Source: Punica granatum
Lineage: Eukaryota; Streptophyta; Magnoliopsida; Myrtales; Lythraceae
Direction: 5' to 3'
NCBI RefSeq assembly: GCF_007655135.1
Contig: NW_022204091.1
Coordinates: 1 to 64,000 of the forward strand
Length of the DNA: 64,000 nt
Shown here: piece after piece, positions 22,701 through 33,376 of the stretch
Position numbering within the stretch: position 1 is the stretch's first letter
Layout: each line of letters opens with the position of its first letter
Notes under the pieces: model-generated
Seen by the model: the letters and a program-made list of their open reading frames with translations, nothing else
Told to the model about the DNA's origin: nothing
Database searches by the model: none
Made by a program: the position numbers and the translations under genes

Positions 22701-25044
22701 TCAACCCGTACAGTCCTGCAAAAAGCACCCAAAACAGAGCACGTCTGGAATTTCGGACCCGACTGGCACAAGTCGGGTCGGACGTCACCACGGAGGCTCC
22801 CGATGGAATTTTTGAGCAAGGCAAACGGCTCCCGACTGCTAACTCACTTCCGGAGGTGGCTGTGGTGGTCGTTTTCTGAAAAGAGTCCTGGATCAACCTG
22901 ATCTACAAGAAAACCGCACAAACAGTCAGAAATTTCGACCCGACTGGGCAGTCGGGCTATTTCTTCTTCCTGGGGTTAAACCGACGGGTTTTTCTTGGAT
23001 TTCTTGACTCCTTGACACCCTAGAATTGTGTGGGGAGGTGTTTGATGGGTTTTGGTAGCTCAAACCGACTTGGAAAGGCTTGAAACCCGGTTTGACATTT
23101 TTTACCCGAGAAGGACCAAATCTGTCCAGATTTTGTTCAAGGCTGGTTCTATGGCTTAGAGGCTTCAAACTTAAAATCTAAGTTCAGAAATGGATAGAGG
23201 GGCTCGAAACAATGTGGGATATGAAGTTTGGTAAAGTTTGGATTCAAGCCGGGATGGATTCCGACTTAAGACTTTGCCCGGTTTTGCTTGGTTTTGCTTG
23301 CTGGAAATGGCTGAAGCTTGCTGCGGTTTGCTATGGAGTTTGAGAGCTTTTGGAGAGTGAGAAATGCTAGAGAGAGAGTGCTTGAAGGTGTATCCTTAAG
23401 TTAATGACTTAGAAAGTATATATAGGCTATGCTTAAGTGCAATTAAGTGGAGAAAAGTGCAATTAAGGGGCATGGATTAGGAGATCCGAATTTGTTTAAT
23501 GAAGGAAGAAGATATTCTTGCAAGTGGCATTGATGGAGAAGAGATAAAACATTAATGAGCATTGATGGGGAGTTGGAGTGCAAGAATGAAACACTTAGAT
23601 ATTTTAGGGGATAAGTGTGCAAGTTGTCTTCTTATCTTCATGGAGATGAAGAAGACAAAGGAGAGGACACCTAGGGCAAGGATGGGGCGGCTAGGCCTGA
23701 TCCGTGGGTCCCACGGCCTAAGAGAAGAATCCGGGAGAAAGCTCGGGTCTCGATTGGTCGCGTATTCGAAATTTGTGGTTCGAATTGAACGTTGGATTGT
23801 CGATATGCGCGAGAAAACGGGTTTAATGAGCCTGAGATTGGCATTTTTCATGGAGAAATGCCCCGGAAGCATATGAGGCTCGGAAGTCGATTTTGCTCAT
23901 TGCAGATGACCAGAGCGAAGTTGTCCGCTTCTGACAGCATATCTTGTGTCTGCATCTCACGTTGGTCATTTTGACATAAATTGTCAGACAACGTGAACAA
24001 TTATCCCTTAAGCCGGTAATGCTAACGTGGGGCCGGAGACGTCCTAGGAGGCCGAAACTGGATTTCTCAGGATGATTTCTGAGTTGCTTGGGCACTCCGG
24101 AGATTACTGTAATCTCTGTTTGTCGAGATCAAACCTCCAAGGACTTGAAAAGTGTATCTGAGACCTCTAAAGCACTGCTCGGGAGGTCTAGATGAGTCGT
24201 GTGATTTATTACAACGATTCCACATTGAGCCTTGAAAAGGCTAGCATTGTGTAACGTAAGCATTTGGCGTCAAGTTTCCCCAAAGAGGACCTCCGGATAT
24301 GGATTTCCACTGAAAATGGTCATTTCCGCTCCTTGGAGGTTACCCGGGAAACTAAAAAGGTTTTGCTGTCTGTTTTGCCCAATTGTGAATGTCCGCTAGA
24401 GTTTTCAGGGCAATGCGGCATGAACTTCGTTTGCCGTAATTCCATCAGACCAGTCTCCGGTTATGCTCTTCCGAAGAGGGGTATGCCCGTTTTGTCGTTC
24501 GGAAGTCATTCAGGGTGTCTGTATGGCTTCCAAAAGATAATCTGAAGCACTGCTCGTGTTCTGTATGATTGTGGGGCATGGCCGCATTTGATATTTGGAA
24601 TTAACTTTTCTCCGAGAAACCGATATTTTTGGACTTCCACTGAAAAGTTGTCTGTATACAGAAAGTTGTTCTGTATAGAGCAGATGATTTGCAAAACGCC
24701 TTTGGGGACACTTTTCACCTGTTTGGCATTGGAGTGGATTTTTGAAGTCTAATATTGGCTATCTTCCGACGGTCGAGCGAACTATCGGAAAATAGGCTTG
24801 TTCGTGTGAACTCTGGAAATGCCGGTTTCGGACATTGTTGAGCTCTCTAGTCTCTCTGTTGCTTCTTGATGACCCCTAGAGTCCTTCTATCATATGCATG
24901 TGTCATTTGCCTGATTTCGCCAACTTGAGAATGAATAGTGATTTCTTGCTCTGCCGAGCCGTTTTCTGTAATCTGCTCAAGTCGTGGCTTGGATCATTGC
25001 TAATAATGTAATTTGAATTGATGAGCCAAAATGGGGTGCTGACA
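19745..25044 (-). repeat. 5' LTR of the LARD-like element (5300 bp)
   Basis: It is bounded by TGTACGG (plus strand) at 19745 and GCTGACA at 25044, and aligns along its whole length with 8434-13731. It contains the TATA-like box at 23415-23426 and the stem-loop at 21871-21904. No gene is called within it. Confidence 0.95.
23415..23426 (-). promoter_or_regulatory. Probable TATA box of the LARD 5' LTR
   Basis: On the minus strand it reads CCTATATATACT, identical to the box at 12102-12113. This copy would drive full-length transcription leftwards. Confidence 0.6.
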
Positions 25045-25049
25045 CCTCA
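25045..25049. repeat. Target-site duplication CCTCA, right copy
   Basis: It follows the LTR end GCTGACA directly and matches 8429-8433 exactly. Confidence 0.93.
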
Positions 25050-25949
25050 GACGCTTCGATTGCGTTGCAGTGTGCTGATCCTTTGGCTATCTCAATCTCG
25101 AGGGGCTCGATGAGGTTTTCCCTCGCGATGCTCACCATGGAGGCACGCGTTGCAAGCGCATCTGCGAACTGATTTTTCATGCGTGGGGTATAGGTGAACG
25201 AGATGTTCTCGAAATTCTCCGTTAACCCCTCGAGGTACTCGTGGTATGGCACTAGCTTCGCATCTTTTGTCTTCCATTGCCCCAATGTTTGAAAGATTGT
25301 GAGCATAGAGTCGCCGAATACTTCTAGCTCTTTTACCTTGAAATCAATTGCCGCTTGTAGGCCGAGAATACATGCCTCGTATTCGGCCACATTATTGGTG
25401 CACGGGAAGTCGATCTTTGCCGCTACCGGGTAATAGCGTCCGTCCAGGGATATTAGCACTGCGCCGATGCCGGACCCCGTGGAATTGACGGCGCCATCAA
25501 AATACATCTTCCATTCCGGCTTCTCTCCCTCGTCATCTACCTGAAGAATCCCCTCATCCGGGAAGTTGGGGTCGATCGGCGTGTTGTCTTCAATTGGGAA
25601 TTCTGCCAAATGATCCGCGATCGCCTGCCCCTTAACCGAGGTGCGGGACACGTACTCAATGTCATACTCCGTTAGCTGACAACACCATTTAGCGATGTTC
25701 CGCATGGAGGACGGGCTATCAAGTAAATACTTCAGGGGATCCGTCTTTAACAGCAAGCGGATCGTGTGATAGAGCGTGTATTGTTGGAGTCTCCGCATGA
25801 CCACACCAATGCACAACACATCTTCTCGATTTCCGGATAATTGGCCTCTCCGTCGGTGAACTTTTTTCTCAGATAATAGATTGCATGCTCCGTGTGTGTG
25901 GACTCCTCCTCCTGCCCTAACATGCATCCCAATGATTGTCGGCGTACAG
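25045..25949 (-). pseudogene. RT C-terminus and RNase H of the host polyprotein, frameshifted and cut by the LARD
   Basis: RNase H removes RNA from the RNA-DNA hybrid during reverse transcription. Two frames carry the domain. The first (about 25800-25949) has SLGCMLGQEEESTHTEHAIY and ANYPEIEKMCCALVW. After a missing base near 25800, the frame beginning MRRLQQYTLYHTIRLL continues to the insertion. Numbering the second frame from 25927, the RNase H acidic residues are D144 (MYFDGAVNS), E182 or E184 (NNVAEYEA), D206 (VFGDSML) and D256 (QFADALA). All four positions are acidic, so the domain itself looks complete. A second one-base loss near 25965 separates this part from the RT frame. The gene breaks at 25044, where antisense LTR begins; the following integrase resumes at 8433. 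Confidence 0.9.
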
Positions 25950-27228
25950 TTAGGTAAAGTATGAGGGGCGGCTTGGTGTAGGCGGAACTGATTTAGGCGG
26001 TTGAACCAGATATGCCTTGATGGTGTTGAAGGCCTTCTGACATTCTTCGTTCCATTCGATTGCCGCGTTCTTGCGGAGCAAGCGAAAGAGTGGTTGGCAT
26101 TTGTCTGTCAAGTTTGCAATGAATCGCGCAATGCAATTCAATCGCCCTAGAAAGCCTCGTACTTCACGGACCGATGACGGTGGAGGAAGCTCTTTGATTG
26201 CCTTGGCTTTATCCGGATCTACCTCGATACCGCGCTCGCTGACCACGAATCCTAGCAGTTTTCCCGATCGGGCGCCGAACGTGCATTTTACCGGATTAAG
26301 CCGGAGTTTGTACTCTTTTAAGCAGTCAAAAAGATGCTTCAAATTGACGAGGTGATCTTCTCCTTCTTTGGACTTGGCAATCATGTCATCGACATAGACC
26401 TCGACTTCTTTGTGCATCATATCGTGGAACAATGTAACCATAGCCCTCTGATAAGTTGCCCCGGCATTCTTGAGGCCGAAAGGCATGACGCGGTAACAAA
26501 AGGTTCCCCACATTGTAGTGAATGTCGTCTTGATGTTGTCTTCCTCAGCCATCCGAATTTGATTGCATCCGGAGAAGCCGTCCATGAAAGAAAATTGGGC
26601 GTGGCGCGCCGTGTTGTCAACTAGTATGTCGATGTGGGGCAAGGGAAAATTGTCTTTGGGGCTAGCCCTGTTGAGGTCTCGGTAGTCGACGCAAACTCGA
26701 ACCCTTCCGTCTTTCTTTTCTACCGGCACAATGTTTGCCACCCATTCGGAATAGTTACAAAATTCGAGAAAACCTGCATTGATCTGCTTGACAACCTCCT
26801 CTTTGATGCGGAGGAGGAGGCTTGCCCGTTGCCATCGTAACTGCTGTCGTTTGGGCGGGAACTTCTCAGTGTCTAGCGGGAGGAAGTGCTTGACTATCGA
26901 TGGGTCCAGACCCGGCATGTTGGCGTAAGACCAAGCAAAGACTTCTTGGTATCTTGTTAGGAAGTCAATCAAACGGGCTCGTTGCGTTGGGTCGAGACCT
27001 GTGCCAATCTTTAAGGTGCGGGGCTCATCTTCGGTGCCTACATTAATCTCTTCCGTTGGCTCGACTGAGGTGAGCTGGCGATCCTCGAGGCGATGCAAAG
27101 TCTCTTCTATCTCGGGCACTTGACTGTCTTCGTCGAGCCCTTCCCCGAAGTATATGGGTCCGGGCTCTCCGAGACACTCTTCGGATGGGTTCGAATCGAC
27201 GTGTCGATGATTTGGATTTGAGTGGAGC
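25950..27228 (-). CDS. Reverse transcriptase of the host Ty3/gypsy element
   Basis: This is the RNA-dependent DNA polymerase domain of Pol. I start it at the predicted 3' splice site (27228), where the sequence becomes LHSNPNHRHVDSNPSEE. A methionine further upstream is in frame but lies in the presumed intron. Numbering from that methionine (27305), the RT motifs are VEKKDGRVRVCVDYRDLN (195-212), FMDGFSGCNQI with D242, PFGLKNAGATYQR (275-287), and YVDD at 304-307. All three catalytic aspartates are present. The frame stops at 25950 because one C is missing in the run before CTCATACTT. The next frame carries the expected ILYLTVRRQSLG, so RT was once continuous with RNase H. Confidence 0.92.
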
Positions 27229-27440
27229 CTGGAAAATTGAAAGGATTGTCTTAGAAAAATTAGAACGCTGTAAACGAGAGAACAGGGAAAGAAGATAGAA
27301 CACACGGGAATTCAAAAAGTGCATGTAGGGAATTCATTGATAGTATGGATCATGAAACCATAACAGAGATCCCTCTTCCGTCGTGCGGCCTATGGCTGCG
27401 CCAACACACAGGAAACATCTTTTACATAGATAAATCTTAC
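27229..27440 (-). other. Predicted intron between protease and RT coding (212 bp)
   Basis: The minus-strand donor is GTAAGATT at 27440 and the acceptor is cctttcaattttccag ending at 27229, with a pyrimidine-rich lead. Removing it joins GATGT to GCTCCAC and brings the protease frame exactly into the RT frame. An intron at this place is reported for Ogre elements. The splice itself is inferred, not observed. Confidence 0.65.
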
Positions 27441-29296
27441 ACATCGGCGATCACAGCCGATTAGCGCGGGACTAAGGTCCAGTTGTTAAGCTCCTCATTT
27501 TCCTGCGCCGGGCAGATGTGAACCCCTGAAGGAATCTCCTCGGTGACGGCGCACACGGTTGCCGAAGCGTCAGGCGTGTTGTCGGGGTCCGAGGAAGGGC
27601 CGTCAAGGGTGCCCCCGATGATGAGTGGAGGTCGGGGAAAGAAGTGAGAAAGTGGGGGAACTTGCATGCCCCTGTTGAGCCTCCTATAGTGCGTGGCGAG
27701 GCGGTGGAGATGGTTGCCCCGGCGGGCTTCAATGATTTCATGGTAGGAGGGGCGAAAGTCGAGTCCCCTCCTATGCTTATACTCTTCAACTTCGATGGGG
27801 CGGCTGATCCCTTGCCCGTGCACCCCAAGGCCGGTGCCGGGAATGTAGTTGTAGCGTAAAAGTACTTTCCCTATCATGCGGTCGGCGCGGGACGGTCCGA
27901 TTTCTCCGTAGTCCCAAATGACGGAGATGGTCTCAAAGGAGTGGAAGGGTAGGTTTTCGTCGTTTCCGACGCTGATGTAAGGGACCGCCGTCTCTTTATA
28001 GATGGCGTAGTCTTCCTCCCCCTTGACCGCGATAAGCCTCTGTTCGATGATGAATTTCAGCTTCTGATGTAGAGAGGAGGGGATGGCACCGGCCGAGTGG
28101 ATCCAAGGTCTTCCAAGTAGCAGGCTGAAGGCGTTTGGGATATCGAGCACTTGGAATGTGACGTTGAAAGAGCATGGGCCGACATCTATGAGGAGGGCGA
28201 TTTCCCCGTTCACCTCCCTCTGTGAGCCGTCGAAGGCTCGGACCGCGGTCTTGCTCGGGCGGACGCGGTTGAGATCCACGTTCATCTGTTTCAAAGTGGT
28301 CACCGGGCATACGTTGAGCGCGGAGCCGTTGTCGATCATGACTCGACCAACGATATGGTTGTTGCACTTGCAGATAATGTGCAACGCCTGGGAATGTGCG
28401 CATCCTTTAGAGGGGAGCTCGTCGTCCGAAAACGAGATGGTACTAGAGAAGATGGAGCTAACGGTCTCCTCTATCCGATCCAGAGGTGTCCCTTTGGGAA
28501 CTTGTGCAGCCGTTAAGACCCACAGGAGGGCTTCCCTATGTGGTTACGAGCTAAGGAGGAGGGCCAGCAACGATATGTGGGTCAGAGATTTGGCCATCTG
28601 TTCCACTACCTTATACTCACTTGCCTTGATGATTTTCATAAAGGCTTCAGCTTCTTCCTCGGTCACCCTCTTGGGCGGAGTACTCGGGACTCTGGGTATC
28701 ACCTCTGTTTCCGCGGCGGGTGCCTTTCCCTTGTCCGTGACTGCCGGATTCTCATATACCTGTCCCGAGCGAGTTATGCCCATGACGCCAAGTTGTTGCT
28801 CGAGGCTTCCAATGCTTCCCTCATAAGTCCAGGGGACCTTGTCATCCGAGTATGGTTCTCGGGCGGGAACATCTATGATGAACGGGGTAAGAGGTGCGTC
28901 AATCCCGGTGAACCCGACTGCAGCTTCTACGGGGACGTACTCAATCACGAAGGGAGAGGGACAGCCTTGCTCGCTTTCGCCCTCCCCTGATGTGCATATG
29001 GTGATCATGTTGATGGAGGGCCCCCGAGCCGGCCCATGGTCGGGGAGGGGATTAGCTTGTACATTCGGAGATCTTACAGCATTGAATACGAGCTCCTTCG
29101 CATCCATCATCTCCTGGATCCTCTCCCTTAACCTCCAACAAGTGTCTAGGGTGTGCCTTGGTGCCCCCCGATGGTACTCGCACTGCTTGCTTTGATTTTG
29201 GATGGTTGGATCGAAGTTCGGACCGGGCGCTATTGTCCCGATCTTGTCACGAATTTGCCGGTAAATGTGGGAAGGTGGGACCGGCAAGGACGGGTA
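27441..29296 (-). pseudogene. Gag C-terminal zinc knuckle and aspartic protease of the host element, with two nonsense codons
   Basis: This is the same frame as gag, and one protein is expected. From the N side: a zinc-knuckle-like QCEYHRGAPRHTLDTCWRLR near 29180, the linker motif GITRSGQVYEN near 28780, then the protease. The protease active site is VMIDNGSALNVCP (Asp at 28333 or so), and the second-half motif is LLLGRPWIHSAG. A glycine-rich G-patch-like stretch follows (YIPGTGLGVHGQGISRPIEVE). A TAA at 28544-28546 interrupts the frame after LLALLLSS, and the same frame continues PHREALLWV. A second stop at 27461-27463 comes 20 bp before the predicted splice donor. Either the copy is dead or the second is the natural end of a gag-pro product. 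The family normally relies on splicing to reach RT, so I favour a mutation. Confidence 0.85.
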
Positions 29297-31114
29297 TTAC
29301 CTGTGTGGTCGCGGTTGTGCTGCACCGCTCTGTTGACCTTGCAGGGGCGGGACTTGTTGGGTTGGCTGAGAAACCCTCGGAGCCGAGGGTTGGTATTGAG
29401 GGGCTTGGGGTGGAGTAGGGGCATAGTGGTGGACGACGGGCGACGGCACCGTAGGTGGGGGTACAGGCGGTAGTGCGGAATAGTAGATCGGTTGGGTAGG
29501 GGGTTGAGGCCGATATTGAGGTGCATGCGGAGCATAGGAGGGGGCCACGAGAGGTGCAGACGTGAAATTCATCGAATACTGCTGGGGTGTCGGATGTGCC
29601 GAGTTGACGGCGTTGACTGTTTCCTCTTTCCCCCTTCTTCTAGTAGACGACGTTGTCGTTGTAGAGGCCTTCTTTGAGGATTCTTCTCCTTTGCTGGTGG
29701 GGCCTTCCATCCTGCCGAGCCTGATTCCTAAGTCGAGCTTTTTCCCGGCCTCGATGAGGTCGGAGAACGAAGAAGTGTGGGCCAATAAATGCGAGTAATA
29801 TACTCCTCTCAGCGTGGAGTGGAACAGCTGGATCTGTTGTGCTTCGCTGATTGAAGGGATGTGCTTCGCCGCTTGGGCGCGCCATTTGGTGGCGTATTCC
29901 TCGAATCTTTGGCCTTGTGCCATCTCTTTCATGCTCAGTTCCAAGAGGGTCGGAGGCGTTTCCGCACAGTATTGGTACTGGTCAATGAACTTTTGGGAAA
30001 GGTCCGCCCAAGTCGGAATGTCCTCGGCCTTTAGAGACATGAACCAATCGAGGGCGGATCCCGATAGGCTGTCTTGAAATGAATGAATAACGAATTCCTC
30101 GTGGTCCCAATATTGTAGCATCTTCCCCTGGTAATGGCGGAGATGGTGCCGCGGATCCGTTGTGCCTTCGTAAATCCTGAACTCCGAGATCTTGACCTTC
30201 GTTGGTAGTCGCATGCCCGGGAACATACTACAGTCACCATAGCGCGCATCGGGTCGAGTATCACTTGCCTGCAGGGCCCGTATCGTTTCTTCCATCCTCT
30301 TGAGTCTTCGCTCCTGCTCGATGTCAGCCTCGGCGAAAAAGTAAGTCGGTGAGGCGAACTGGGCCACGTGAGTCGGCGTGCTCGGTTCGTGGAAAGTGGT
30401 GTTTATGGGCGGCGGTGCTTGGTAGGGGAAGTTGGTGTGAGGTTGTAGAGGCGGGTAGGAGGGAAGCTCTGCGGCCTGAGGGTGAGTAGGAGTAGGTGCG
30501 CTCGGCGCCGAAAACACCATCGGCGGAGGGACGGTATAGATCGCGGCTGGGGCCGGTATGGAGACCAGTGGAGGTACGGACGGGGCCTGTTCCGAAGACA
30601 AGAATGTTGCTGGTAGAAGAGGGACGGCTGTGGGGGCCGGTGGTGGCGAAAATGGATTGGTGAAAGGGTGAGCCGTGGACGTATGCAGTGTTGGCAGCAC
30701 GGGGGCATCAATGTTCTCCGGAATTTGGGCTGGTGGAACCCAAGGGGTTGGATCGACTGTTGGCCCTTGTCCCGGTGGAGGCGTGGAGCTCGAGGATGCG
30801 CGGTTCGGTCCTTTGAGTAGGGCGAACAGTTCCGCCATGTTGGCGGTCATGCTCGCAGCTAGTTGATTAACCGTGCCTTCGAGTGCTGTGATGCGGGCTT
30901 GGTTGTCGGAGGCGGATGACGTTAGTGAGACTCGTGGGAGGGGCGCCCCTGAAGACGTCGAGGGCGGGAGATGTGTCGGAGGGGCACCCGAATACGCCGA
31001 GAGTATGCCTGCAGGAGTCGGAGGCGGCGGAGCGTGTGTCGGGGGCGGTTGAGAATGAACCGGGACCGACGGATTGACTTCCTCGGAGATATCTACTCGG
31101 TCCTCTTCTGCCAT
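29297..31114 (-). CDS. Gag of the host Ogre/Tat element
   Basis: Gag packages element RNA into cytoplasmic particles. The 605-residue frame starts MAEEDRVDISEEV. Residues 1-260 are Pro/Ala/Ser-rich and low in complexity. The retrotransposon gag core follows, with MRLPTKVKISEFRIYEGTTD and HLRHYQGKML, then SALDWFMSL and FIDQYQYC, ending near LIEAGKKLDLGIRLGRM. The C-terminal 130 residues are again Pro/Gln-rich. The TAA at 29297-29299 is followed in the same frame by the zinc knuckle and protease, so it is probably a nonsense mutation (CAA to TAA would do it). The start choice is the first ATG with gag-like composition. Confidence 0.9.
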   Translation of the reverse strand: MAEEDRVDISEEVNPSVPVHSQPPPTHAPPPPTPAGILSAYSGAPPTHLPPSTSSGAPLPRVSLTSSASDNQARITALEGTVNQLAASMTANMAELFALLKGPNRASSSSTPPPGQGPTVDPTPWVPPAQIPENIDAPVLPTLHTSTAHPFTNPFSPPPAPTAVPLLPATFLSSEQAPSVPPLVSIPAPAAIYTVPPPMVFSAPSAPTPTHPQAAELPSYPPLQPHTNFPYQAPPPINTTFHEPSTPTHVAQFASPTYFFAEADIEQERRLKRMEETIRALQASDTRPDARYGDCSMFPGMRLPTKVKISEFRIYEGTTDPRHHLRHYQGKMLQYWDHEEFVIHSFQDSLSGSALDWFMSLKAEDIPTWADLSQKFIDQYQYCAETPPTLLELSMKEMAQGQRFEEYATKWRAQAAKHIPSISEAQQIQLFHSTLRGVYYSHLLAHTSSFSDLIEAGKKLDLGIRLGRMEGPTSKGEESSKKASTTTTSSTRRRGKEETVNAVNSAHPTPQQYSMNFTSAPLVAPSYAPHAPQYRPQPPTQPIYYSALPPVPPPTVPSPVVHHYAPTPPQAPQYQPSAPRVSQPTQQVPPLQGQQSGAAQPRPHR

Positions 31115-31426
31115 CCTGAGACGCTGACGAGTCGGGTATCGGTGTGACGCTAGTTGCGATTTGCCTAGATTCCAAGAATGTGTAAGGGCAAGGTCGACAT
31201 TTTGAAATGATCAGTACGGAATAAATAAAGGGACAAGATGTATGAGATGCATGAGTTTTCAAAATGCTAATGCCATTACATTGGTTTGACCCGAGTTCCA
31301 TAGTTTTACAAAATACAACGCACAAAAGAAAAGGAACATAAACGTAAAGCCGACATCCCTTTGCGCTCGGTGGCCGTTTGAGAGCGGCGTAGGTCCGAGC
31401 GAGGGCAAAAACGGGCGCGTCCACTA
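31115..31426 (-). other. ORF1-gag spacer
   Basis: No frame looks coding. It contains a segment (tgagttttcaaaatgctaatg...cattacattggtttgac) that is also found at 19086-19130 of the LARD internal region, another link between the two elements. Confidence 0.55.
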
Positions 31427-32322
31427 ATCCTAGGGGTGGGAGATCTCGCGCGCCCTTGCACGCACTTGGTCCAACTTCGCGCTCAAACAGGCCATCTCCC
31501 TGTCTAAGTTGCGACTCGAGCGCGTGCTCGAGCCAACTCCATCTGAAGCTCCCTGTAGTCCGCGACCTCCGCGCGAGGGTCAACAAGCTCGCAACGGAGC
31601 CTATCTCGTTCCTCTCTGATGGCCAGTAGCTCTGGTGCATAGCCGCTTGGGTGGAGCTCTCGGCTTCGGGAGTGGGGGTAGGTGTAGCTCGGGGAGTCGG
31701 GGTGGTCTGGGACCATTGTGGCGACGTCAATCCCTGTGAATAGAACTGGGCCACGTATGCTGATGTGGCGGAGAGTGCTCGCTCTTCGTCGGTGGGGTGC
31801 TCGGGGAAGTACAGACTCTGTATGGTGCTAGCGTCCCGTTGACGATGGATCTCCCGGATTTGCAGGAATCTTGCATCCTAGGGGTGGGAGATCTCGCGCG
31901 CCCTTGCACGCACTCGGTCCAACTTCGCGCTCAAACGGGCCATCTCCCTGTCTAAGTGTGCGACTCGAGCGCGTGCTCGAGCCAACTCCATCTGAAGCTC
32001 CTTGTAGTCCGCGACCTCCGTGCGAGAGTCAACAAGCTCGCAACGAAGCCTATCTCGTTCCTCCTTGATGGCCCGTAGCTCTCGCTCATAGCCGCTTGGG
32101 TGGAGCTCTCGGCTTTGGGAGTGGAGGTAGGTGTAGCTCGGGGAGTCGGGGTGGTCTGGGACCATTGTGGCGACGTCCATCCCTGTGAATAGAACTGGGC
32201 CACGTATGCTGATGTGGCGGAGAGTGCTCGCTCTTCGTCGGTGGGGTGCTCAGGAAAGTACAGACGCTGTATGGTGCTAGCGTCCCGTTGACGATGGATC
32301 TCCCGGATTTGCAGGAATCTTG
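31427..32322 (-). repeat. 448-bp tandem duplication at the 3' end of ORF1
   Basis: Bases 31427-31874 and 31875-32322 are near-identical direct copies. Each encodes the same coiled-coil-like tail (ERDRLRCELVD, YRELQMELARARARVA). There are single-base indels between them, such as taagttgcgac versus taagtgtgcgac, so the two copies are no longer in one frame. Confidence 0.93.
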
Positions 32323-33376
32323 CAGGGGCCGTTGATGTAGAGTCGGCCCACTGGATGCGGTAGGGTAGGCGGTCCGCCTTGGCGGGAATGTCCTGTAAGC
32401 CGCCGAGTTGTCTTATTACCCGGCCGGGGAATACGAGCGTGCTCCCCAAGTGGCTAAGAAGAGGGACTCCCACGATTCCGGGACATCCTGTGATCATGGG
32501 GCCGCCGTGATTCCATCGAGCGACCCATAGGAACCGTGCGGGCGTCAACTCGCCCCAAAAGTGCCTCCATTCCGAGAAGCTGTGCTCGGGAGGTGGGATG
32601 ACCAGTACCAGGCGCTCGATCAGCGAACGCTCGTCCGCGATGTAGAAGAAAGGGTGTGATGAGCAAAAGGGGCGGACGTGCGCGAAGAGCCAAATCTATA
32701 GTAGGTGTGGGGATCCTCTCATCTTACCGCGCCGAACCTCTTTAACATAGTCTAGAGACCGAACGGTCTCGGCTAATAAAGCCTCCACATAACTATGGCC
32801 TCCTACCGCTTGGAGGACGACTTGGGCTATAGCCCCGTCAATGAGGTTCGGCGAGTACGGGAACAAGAGGGTGCCGAAGACCAAGAGCAGGAATCCGTGA
32901 CACGCATCGCGCTGGTAGGACGCCGTCGAAGGTGTCAACGCACAGAGAAGCGTCCAGTCGGAGAGCCATGCGATCCTGATGCCGTGATCCCATCCTTGAT
33001 GAAGCTCTTGGTGGACATCTTGGGTGGGTATGCCAAGGAGGTTGAAGAGTTGACTCCGAATTACCGCGAACGGGTTGGGCACAAAGATGCCTTGAGTTGT
33101 GGGCGTGGGCCTCTGGATGAGCGCCGTGTACTCTTCGATTGTAGGTGCCAATTCCGTTCCCTGAAAGTTGAACACTGCATGTTCGGGGTCCTAAAATTCG
33201 ATGGCGGTCCTCAAGAAGATCCAGTCCACCGGAGTTTCCGTGAACATAACCATATCCCCGATGATGCCTTGAATGAAGGCGCGATCCACCGGTCGGAGAG
33301 TCCTCCAAATGCGCATGATCTCTTGTCTTGGTGGTGTGAGTGCCTCGAGCCTGGGACCGGGAGCCGGGCGGTCCAT
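31875..33376 (-). pseudogene. Ogre-type ORF1 upstream of gag, broken
   Basis: Ogre elements carry an extra ORF of unknown function before gag. The frame here begins near MDRPAPGPRLEAL and reads TPVDWIFLRTAIEF, then a TAG at 33191-33193, then continues DPEHAVFNFQGTELAPTIEEY, LFNLLGIPT and GWDHGIRIAWLSDW. A second TAG at 32696-32698 follows RGSPHLL, and the same frame continues IWLFAHVRPFCSSHPFFYIA, then FWGELTPARFLWVARW and LGGLQDIPAKADRLPYRIQW. From about 32180 a neighbouring frame carries a charged coiled-coil (ERELRAIKEERDRL through LSAKLDRVRARAREI). The PTIEEY region resembles the plant retroelement ORF1 domain I know from Ogre-like proteins; family assignment is from memory. TGG-to-TAG and CAG-to-TAG would explain the two stops. 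Confidence 0.8.

Larger units (their letters stand above)
8434..25044 (-). mobile_element. LARD-like non-autonomous LTR element (16.6 kb) nested in the host polyprotein gene
   Basis: Two directly repeated LTRs (8434-13731 and 19745-25044) bracket about 6.0 kb of internal DNA with no gag, protease, RT, RNase H or integrase frame. On the minus strand the LTR starts TGTCAGCACCCC and ends CCGTACA. The PBS follows three bases later, and a purine-rich tract precedes the 3' LTR. The 5-bp duplication CCTCA flanks both ends. Long LTRs around a large non-coding internal domain fit the LARD class. The leader beside the PBS and the 3' UTR stem-loops resemble those of the Ogre-like host, which points to cross-mobilisation by that lineage. 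The two LTRs are close but not identical: I see about ten differences in the first 370 bp and sparser ones further in. Confidence 0.93.

Noticed and set aside
8434..25044. Element read on the plus strand (TGTACGG as LTR start)
   Set aside because: PBS, polypurine tract, TATA box and the TGTCAG start all fit the minus strand only.
30867..31754. A second long frame overlapping the start of gag
   Set aside because: It is a shifted frame through gag and the ORF1 duplication. Only its distal part carries ORF1-like residues and its composition is frame-shadow.
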